Source: Gammaproteobacteria bacterium (GTDB taxonomy: Bacteria; Pseudomonadota; Gammaproteobacteria; Arenicellales; UBA868). From it: 58,745 nucleotides of DNA. Positions 54,046 to 58,745 of the stretch are shown one piece after another (the first letter of the stretch is position 1; each line of letters begins with the position of its first letter). Where the stretch lies: contig JAKUQR010000007.1 of assembly GCA_022450155.1 (NCBI GenBank), positions 1 through 58,745 on the forward strand. Reading direction: 5' to 3'. Under the pieces are notes generated by a model. The model worked only from the letters and a program-made list of their open reading frames with translations, had not been told where the DNA came from and ran no database searches. Made by a program: the position numbers and the translations under genes.

Positions 54046-55461
54046 ATGTCTGGAAAAACTCTGTACGACAAGCTATGGGACAGCCATGTGGTTCGTGAAG
54101 AGGATGACGGCACATCACTGATCTATATAGACCGCCACCTGATTCATGAGGTGACATCGCCGCAGGCTTTCGCCGGCCTGAAAGAAGCCGGGCGAGTGCC
54201 ACACCGCGTCGGTGCAAACCTCGCAGTTGCTGATCACAATGTACCGACGACTGATCGGTCGGAGGGCATCAGTGACCCGGTGTCACGGCTTCAGGTAACA
54301 ACGCTTGATCAGAACTGCAAGGAGTTCGGTATTACCGAATACGATATGAACGATCCGCGTCAGGGGATTGTGCATGTGATTGGCCCGGAACAAGGTGCAA
54401 CACTCCCAGGAATGACGATAGTATGCGGGGATTCCCACACAACCACTCATGGCGCATTTGGCGCGTTGTCTTTTGGTATAGGCACCTCCGAAGTTGAGCA
54501 CGTACTGGCGACGCAGTGCCTTGTGTCCCGAAAAATGCGGAGCATGCGGATTACCATTGAAGGAGAACTCCGGACTGGAGTCGGTGCTAAGGATTTGATC
54601 CTCGCCATCATCGGCGAAATTGGAACATCCGGTGGCACAGGCTATGCCATTGAGTTTGCAGGCAGTGTGGTCCGTGAGTTAAGCATGGAAGCGAGAATGA
54701 CCTTGTGTAACATGACGATTGAAGCAGGGGCTCGCTGTGGCATCGTCGCGGTTGATAGGTCAACGATTGATTATCTTAAGAATCGCACTTATGCCCCCAA
54801 GGGCAAGGAATGGATTAAAGCGCAAGAACTCTGGTCTGATTATGTCTCGGACAAAGATGCGGTGTTTGATCAGGAAATAAGGTTGGATGGAAAGACGATC
54901 TCCCCTCAGGTCACCTGGGGCACATCGCCGGAAATGGTGATACCGATTGACGGAGAAATTCCTGATCCGCAAAGTCAATCCGACGAAACTCGCCGAGAAG
55001 GTTGGGCACGGGCATTGGAGTACATGGGCCTCGAGTCTGGGACACCGATCAGTGAGGTCAAGGTAGACAAGGTTTTTATCGGATCGTGTACCAACGGAAG
55101 AATCGAAGACTTAAGAGTCGCGGCGCAAGTCGCCCGAGGTCATAGAGTTGCCTCAAATGTCTCGCTGGCAATGGTCGTTCCGGGATCGGGGCTGGTAAAG
55201 CGCCAGGCTGAAGCAGAAGGGTTGGATGCGGTCTTTACGCGGGCAGGATTCGAGTGGAGAGAACCCGGTTGTTCAATGTGTCTTGCGATGAATGCGGATC
55301 GGCTGGAGATTGGCGAGCGGTGCGCCTCGACCTCTAACCGGAATTTCGAAGGCAGACAGGGTCACGGCGGCCGTACACACCTCGTCTCTCCCGCACTGGC
55401 AGCAGCCGCGGCCGTAGCAGGCCATTTTATTGACCCGGCCGATCTCGAGGATAAGTCTTGA
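54046..55461 (+). CDS. leuC: 3-isopropylmalate dehydratase large subunit
   Basis: 471-residue aconitase-family subunit that carries a [4Fe-4S] cluster; with LeuD it isomerises 2- to 3-isopropylmalate in leucine synthesis. Begins [14 protein letters not shown], has [20 protein letters not shown], and cluster cysteines in [14 protein letters not shown] and [10 protein letters not shown]. Upstream 173 bp contain TACAAT at 54005–54010 as a possible -10 but no good -35. The stop overlaps leuD (TGATG). Confidence 0.97.
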   Translation: MSGKTLYDKLWDSHVVREEDDGTSLIYIDRHLIHEVTSPQAFAGLKEAGRVPHRVGANLAVADHNVPTTDRSEGISDPVSRLQVTTLDQNCKEFGITEYDMNDPRQGIVHVIGPEQGATLPGMTIVCGDSHTTTHGAFGALSFGIGTSEVEHVLATQCLVSRKMRSMRITIEGELRTGVGAKDLILAIIGEIGTSGGTGYAIEFAGSVVRELSMEARMTLCNMTIEAGARCGIVAVDRSTIDYLKNRTYAPKGKEWIKAQELWSDYVSDKDAVFDQEIRLDGKTISPQVTWGTSPEMVIPIDGEIPDPQSQSDETRREGWARALEYMGLESGTPISEVKVDKVFIGSCTNGRIEDLRVAAQVARGHRVASNVSLAMVVPGSGLVKRQAEAEGLDAVFTRAGFEWREPGCSMCLAMNADRLEIGERCASTSNRNFEGRQGHGGRTHLVSPALAAAAAVAGHFIDPADLEDKS

Positions 55462-56108
55462 TGGAACCATTTAGGACTGTAAAGGGGATTGTCCTGCCCA
55501 TCGATCGCTCAAATGTTGATACTGATGCGATAATTCCAAAACAGTATCTGAAGTCAGTGGCTCGTTCGGGTTTCGGTGCGAACCTATTCGATGAATGGAG
55601 ATATCTGGATCAGGGTGAGCCCGGTCAGGAACACAGCAATCGGTCGATTAATCCGAATTTTGTACTGAACGAAAAGCGTTATACGGGCGCTGAGGTTTTG
55701 CTGGCCCGAAAAAACTTCGGTTGTGGATCATCGCGAGAACACGCGGTGTGGGCACTACATGACTACGGGGTCAAGGTGATTATCGCATCAAGTTTTGCTG
55801 ATATCTTTTTCAACAACTGTTTTAAAAATGGTCTGTTGCCCCTTGCATTGCCCGATGATGTCATTGATACCTTATTTGGGGCGATTAAAAATGAACCGGG
55901 CTATATGCTGGAGGTAGATCTGGAATCGCAAAGCGTCGTCACCCCAGATGGCACGCAATATTCATTTGATGTAGAAAGTTTTAAGAAGTACTGCCTGGTT
56001 AATGGGCTCGATGAAATCGACCTGACCCTGCAGCATAAGAAAGAGATTTCTGAGTTTGAGGCGTTGCATAAGCGGAAGATGCCCTGGCTGTTTACGGACA
56101 TTTCATAA
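55461..56108 (+). CDS. leuD: 3-isopropylmalate dehydratase small subunit
   Basis: 215 residues: the swivelling domain partner of LeuC ([47 protein letters not shown]). The ATG at 55461 shares its A with the leuC stop. leuB, usually next, is not here; asd begins 74 bp downstream. Confidence 0.96.
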   Translation: MEPFRTVKGIVLPIDRSNVDTDAIIPKQYLKSVARSGFGANLFDEWRYLDQGEPGQEHSNRSINPNFVLNEKRYTGAEVLLARKNFGCGSSREHAVWALHDYGVKVIIASSFADIFFNNCFKNGLLPLALPDDVIDTLFGAIKNEPGYMLEVDLESQSVVTPDGTQYSFDVESFKKYCLVNGLDEIDLTLQHKKEISEFEALHKRKMPWLFTDIS

Positions 56109-56182
56109 GATGGTGCTGTGCAGTTCGTCTGGAGTCGGCTTGGGTGGCCTTCCTTTAATCAGCCTACAGGGAAAGGAATTTC

Positions 56183-57196
56183 TTGACCAATAGCGTAGAT
56201 GTTGCCGTCGTCGGAGCCACCGGAGCAGTTGGTGAGGTGATGATCGATATTCTCGAACAACGCAGCTTTCCAATTGGCAGGTTGTTTCCGCTTGCGAGTG
56301 AGCGGTCGGCAGGTAGTACGATCAACTTTCGGGGGAAATCGATTCGGGTAACGAGGCTGGACGAATTTGATTTTTCCATGGCAAGGATCGGCTTGTTTTC
56401 AGCTGGTGGGAGTGTGTCGGCCTCTTACGCACCAAAGGCTGTGTCGTCTGGCTGTGTAGTTATCGACAACACTGCTCATTTTCGTAACGATCCGGATATT
56501 CCTCTGGTCGTCCCGGAAGTCAATGCACACGCCATAGACGGGCATCATGGCATTATTGCCAATCCTAACTGTTCGACCATTCAGATGGTCGTCGCCTTAA
56601 AGCCAATTTATGATGCTGTCGGCATATCCCGGATCAACATTGCCACCTATCAAGCCGTTTCAGGCGCAGGTAAGCGGGCCATTGCAGAACTGGGGCAGCA
56701 GTCACTCGAACTGCTAAATGGCAGGCCGGTCAACCCGGTTGTTCTGCCAAAGCAGATTGCCTTCAACGTTCTACCCCACATCGATGAGTTCCAGGAAAAC
56801 GGTTATACGCGAGAAGAAATGAAAATGGTCTGGGAAACCCAAAAAATTTTCGGTGATGATACCATCCGCATAAATCCCACCTGCGTGCGCGTGCCGGTGT
56901 TTTATGGCCACTCCGAGGCTTTACACGTAGAAACCCGAGAAAAGATCACTGCCAAAGCGGTTCGAGAGTTGCTACAAGCGGCACCGGGTGTTGTTGTCGT
57001 CGATGAGTGCGAGTCGGGTGGTTACCCGACGCCTGTGTCGGATGGTGCTAACCAGGACGGTGTGTATGTGGGTAGGATCCGCGAGGACATTTCGTGCGCT
57101 CAGGGTATCAACATGTGGGTTGTATCGGACAATGTTAGAAAAGGTGCGGCATTGAATAGTGTGCAGATAGCCGAACATCTGTTTAGAAGTGCTTAA
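56183..57196 (+). CDS. asd: Aspartate-semialdehyde dehydrogenase
   Basis: 337 residues; reduces aspartyl phosphate to the semialdehyde for lysine, methionine, threonine and diaminopimelate synthesis. NADP loop VGATGAVGEVMIDIL, catalytic Cys130 in IANPNCSTIQMV, and YQAVSGAGKRA. TTG start at 56183 with AAGGAA 6 bases upstream. The leuCD–asd–fimV order resembles Pseudomonas, minus leuB. Confidence 0.95.
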   Translation: MTNSVDVAVVGATGAVGEVMIDILEQRSFPIGRLFPLASERSAGSTINFRGKSIRVTRLDEFDFSMARIGLFSAGGSVSASYAPKAVSSGCVVIDNTAHFRNDPDIPLVVPEVNAHAIDGHHGIIANPNCSTIQMVVALKPIYDAVGISRINIATYQAVSGAGKRAIAELGQQSLELLNGRPVNPVVLPKQIAFNVLPHIDEFQENGYTREEMKMVWETQKIFGDDTIRINPTCVRVPVFYGHSEALHVETREKITAKAVRELLQAAPGVVVVDECESGGYPTPVSDGANQDGVYVGRIREDISCAQGINMWVVSDNVRKGAALNSVQIAEHLFRSA

Positions 57197-57262
57197 AGTC
57201 TATGTTAATTAACGTTAGACAAACGTATCGAATTATTCGCTGGGAAGTAGAATTTTAGTAAC

Positions 57263-58745
57263 TTGATTAGAACCTCATATAAAAGATCAGTTCTTTGGAT
57301 TGTTCTTTCGGTCGGCCTTTGGTTGGTGACATCTAATGTCCAGGCTATCGGCCTGGGTCGCATAGTGGTGAATTCCGCCCTGAATCAACCGTTTGACGCA
57401 GAGATATCGATTGCTTCCATTGAGGACGATGTGCTTGAAAGCCTGGAAATCAAGTTGGCAACGGATTCTGACTTTCGACGTGCCAATATCCCCATTGAAC
57501 CGGTCGTCAAGTCGCTGCAGTTTAACGTCATCAACGGTGAGGCCGGCCCCTGGATTCGTGTGTCAACAGATAATCCCGTACGCATACCGTTTCTTCATTT
57601 TCTGGCTGCCATTGGGTGGTCGGGCGGTAAGATTATTCGCGAATATACGGCCTTGCTCGACCCGCCGGGTTACGACACTGTAGCTGGCCAGTCAATTGCA
57701 TTGCCAAGTACGACTGGCCAGCGGGCAATACAGCCAGGTGACACTTACGAACCGGTCAGGAGTGGCGAGACGTTGATGGGTATTGCTGCGAATATTGATG
57801 TCGACAAAAGTGTGACCATATATCAGAGAATGTTTGCGCTGATGCACATGAATTCTGAAGCATTTATTCGTGGAAATATGAATCTGCTCCGAGAAGGCGC
57901 TACGCTGATTATCCCTTCTGTTGAGATGATGGCGGGCATCTCAAGGATCTTAGCCAGAGAGGAATATACCCGTCAGCTTTCAGACTGGATTGACTACCAC
58001 CAAGGCATTGCACAGGGCAGGTCGCAGTCTGGCGAGAGGCTCTGGGTATCACTGATACCGGGCGATGAGAAAATCGTTGTCAAAGAAGTTGAAAAAATTG
58101 TGATCAAGGAAGTGCCGATCGAAAAGGTCGTTGTCAAAGAAGTTGAAAAAATTGTGATCAAGGAAGTGCCGATCGAAAAGGTCGTTGTCAAAGAAGTTGA
58201 AAAAATTGTGATCAAGGAAGTGCTAGTCAACCAGTCAGAGGCAGGCCAGAACAACAAGCGCGCCAGTGCTGATTCAAATACAACCACTACCGGGGAGTAT
58301 GTCCTCAGGATTGTTCAACCAGATTTGGACACCCAGCCTGCAGCAGTGAGCAAAAGCTTCGATGCGGTACCGGTGCCAGCTGACCAGCCGTCTATCGATC
58401 CTGAGTTGGAGAAAGTCAAGCACCGCCTGACGCTGACCGAGGAAACCTTGGCGTCGAAGGAGCTCGAAAATGAGAAACTGTTACGCCAAATTGCATTGTT
58501 AGCAGAGCAGATCGACAAGTCGGCCAGGCTGATTGCCTTGCAAGATGAAGCACTCGCGTTAGCGCAGCAACAGGCAACACTGCGAGCGCAGCAAGCTGCA
58601 GCAGCGTCTTCAGTTCGGCCACCGGATACAACCGCTGTACTGACAGCGTCGGATACAGCCGTTGAAGGTTCACAGACTTCGGTAGACCAGACGACAGGTG
58701 ACGATGATCAAACAACTGTACTGGCCACTACGGACACGGCTGGCG
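57263..58745 (+). CDS. fimV: FimV/HubP-type polar hub protein, cut by the window end
   Basis: 494 codons are visible and the frame is open at the edge. The start is TTG 57263, the only usable start after a stop at 57248. Signal peptide (SVLWIVLSVGLWLVTSNVQA), FimV N-terminal domain (GLGRIVVNSALNQPFDAEIS), then YEPVRSGETLMGIAANI, a LysM-like peptidoglycan-binding segment near residues 170–220. Then come three 18-residue repeats (VVVKEVEKIVIKEVPIEK), a coiled coil about 380–445 (LEKVKHRLTLTEETLASKEL) and a Thr/Asp-rich stretch. In relatives it organises the cell pole for type IV pili and other polar machines. Confidence 0.9.
   Translation, partial: MIRTSYKRSVLWIVLSVGLWLVTSNVQAIGLGRIVVNSALNQPFDAEISIASIEDDVLESLEIKLATDSDFRRANIPIEPVVKSLQFNVINGEAGPWIRVSTDNPVRIPFLHFLAAIGWSGGKIIREYTALLDPPGYDTVAGQSIALPSTTGQRAIQPGDTYEPVRSGETLMGIAANIDVDKSVTIYQRMFALMHMNSEAFIRGNMNLLREGATLIIPSVEMMAGISRILAREEYTRQLSDWIDYHQGIAQGRSQSGERLWVSLIPGDEKIVVKEVEKIVIKEVPIEKVVVKEVEKIVIKEVPIEKVVVKEVEKIVIKEVLVNQSEAGQNNKRASADSNTTTTGEYVLRIVQPDLDTQPAAVSKSFDAVPVPADQPSIDPELEKVKHRLTLTEETLASKELENEKLLRQIALLAEQIDKSARLIALQDEALALAQQQATLRAQQAAAASSVRPPDTTAVLTASDTAVEGSQTSVDQTTGDDDQTTVLATTDTAG
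58073..58222 (+). repeat. 54-bp tandem repeats inside fimV
   Basis: Units start at 58073, 58127 and 58181; the third stops after about 42 bp. They are identical except for the first base of unit 1 (ATC for GTC). Each encodes 18 residues rich in Val, Ile, Lys and Glu. Identity at synonymous positions points to recent duplication. Confidence 0.9.

Noticed and set aside
58073-58222. CRISPR array
   Set aside because: The 54-bp units are head-to-tail without spacers and keep an open reading frame in fimV.

Overview
The window is a chromosomal segment of a gammaproteobacterium whose order I cannot fix from sequence alone. The evidence is gene order. One block runs tRNA-fMet–rimP–nusA–infB–rbfA–truB–rpsO–pnp. 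It is followed by orn–queG–nnr–tsaE–amidase–mutL–miaA–hfq–hflX–hflK–hflC–DUF2065–purA–rnr–rlmB, which is almost the Escherichia coli order. leuCD–asd–fimV at the right end is a Pseudomonas-like arrangement, and lpxL- and ubiG-type genes fit the same group. GTG and TTG starts are common. Nearly every gene is intact and densely packed.

Layout. 1–1.4 kb: the edge of an integrated element (excisionase-like protein fragment and a tyrosine integrase) against tRNA-Pro(CGG). 1.4–10.8 kb: housekeeping genes ispB (minus), rplU–rpmA–obgE–proB, rpsT (minus) and murJ–DUF2203–ribF–lspA–fkpB–ispH; ileS, often found between ribF and lspA, is absent. 10.9–19.3 kb is the most variable part: tRNA-Thr(CGT), a UDP-glucuronate decarboxylase, a small membrane protein behind a strikingly structured leader, a tartrate/malate-type dehydrogenase, an LpxL-type acyltransferase, an AlaX editing protein, a non-pyrrolysine MttB-family methyltransferase and etfBA. 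19.5–21.9 kb: ubiG–gph–rmuC on the minus strand. 22.1–30.6 kb: the initiator tRNA/transcription-translation operon. 30.7–47.0 kb: the orn–rlmB block. 47.1–50.4 kb, minus strand: metG–rsxB–nth. 50.7–53.9 kb: apbC, dcd, aroC and an unrecognised gene. 54.0–58.7 kb: leuC–leuD–asd and the start of fimV, which runs off the window.

Most of the window serves core functions: ribosome assembly and translation, RNA turnover, cell-wall building and cleavage, isoprenoid and ubiquinone synthesis, mismatch and base-excision repair, and amino-acid synthesis. I found no CRISPR array, toxin–antitoxin pair, secretion system, biosynthetic cluster or phage structural gene.

The observations most worth follow-up are small. 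They are: (i) the leader at 12.0–12.1 kb, with a full 9-nt Shine-Dalgarno sequence, two alternative hairpin partners, a possible 19-codon leader peptide and a hairpin over the next gene's ribosome site; (ii) a promoter plus 9-codon mini-ORF ahead of hfq; (iii) an N-terminally short RNase R; (iv) the MttB-like gene beside etfBA; (v) an initiator tRNA with a U1·U72 mismatch; (vi) a tRNA-derived fragment and arm-like repeats at the integrase/tRNA-Pro junction; (vii) near-identical 54-bp repeats in fimV. All promoters, hairpins and family names here were read by eye without database searches.
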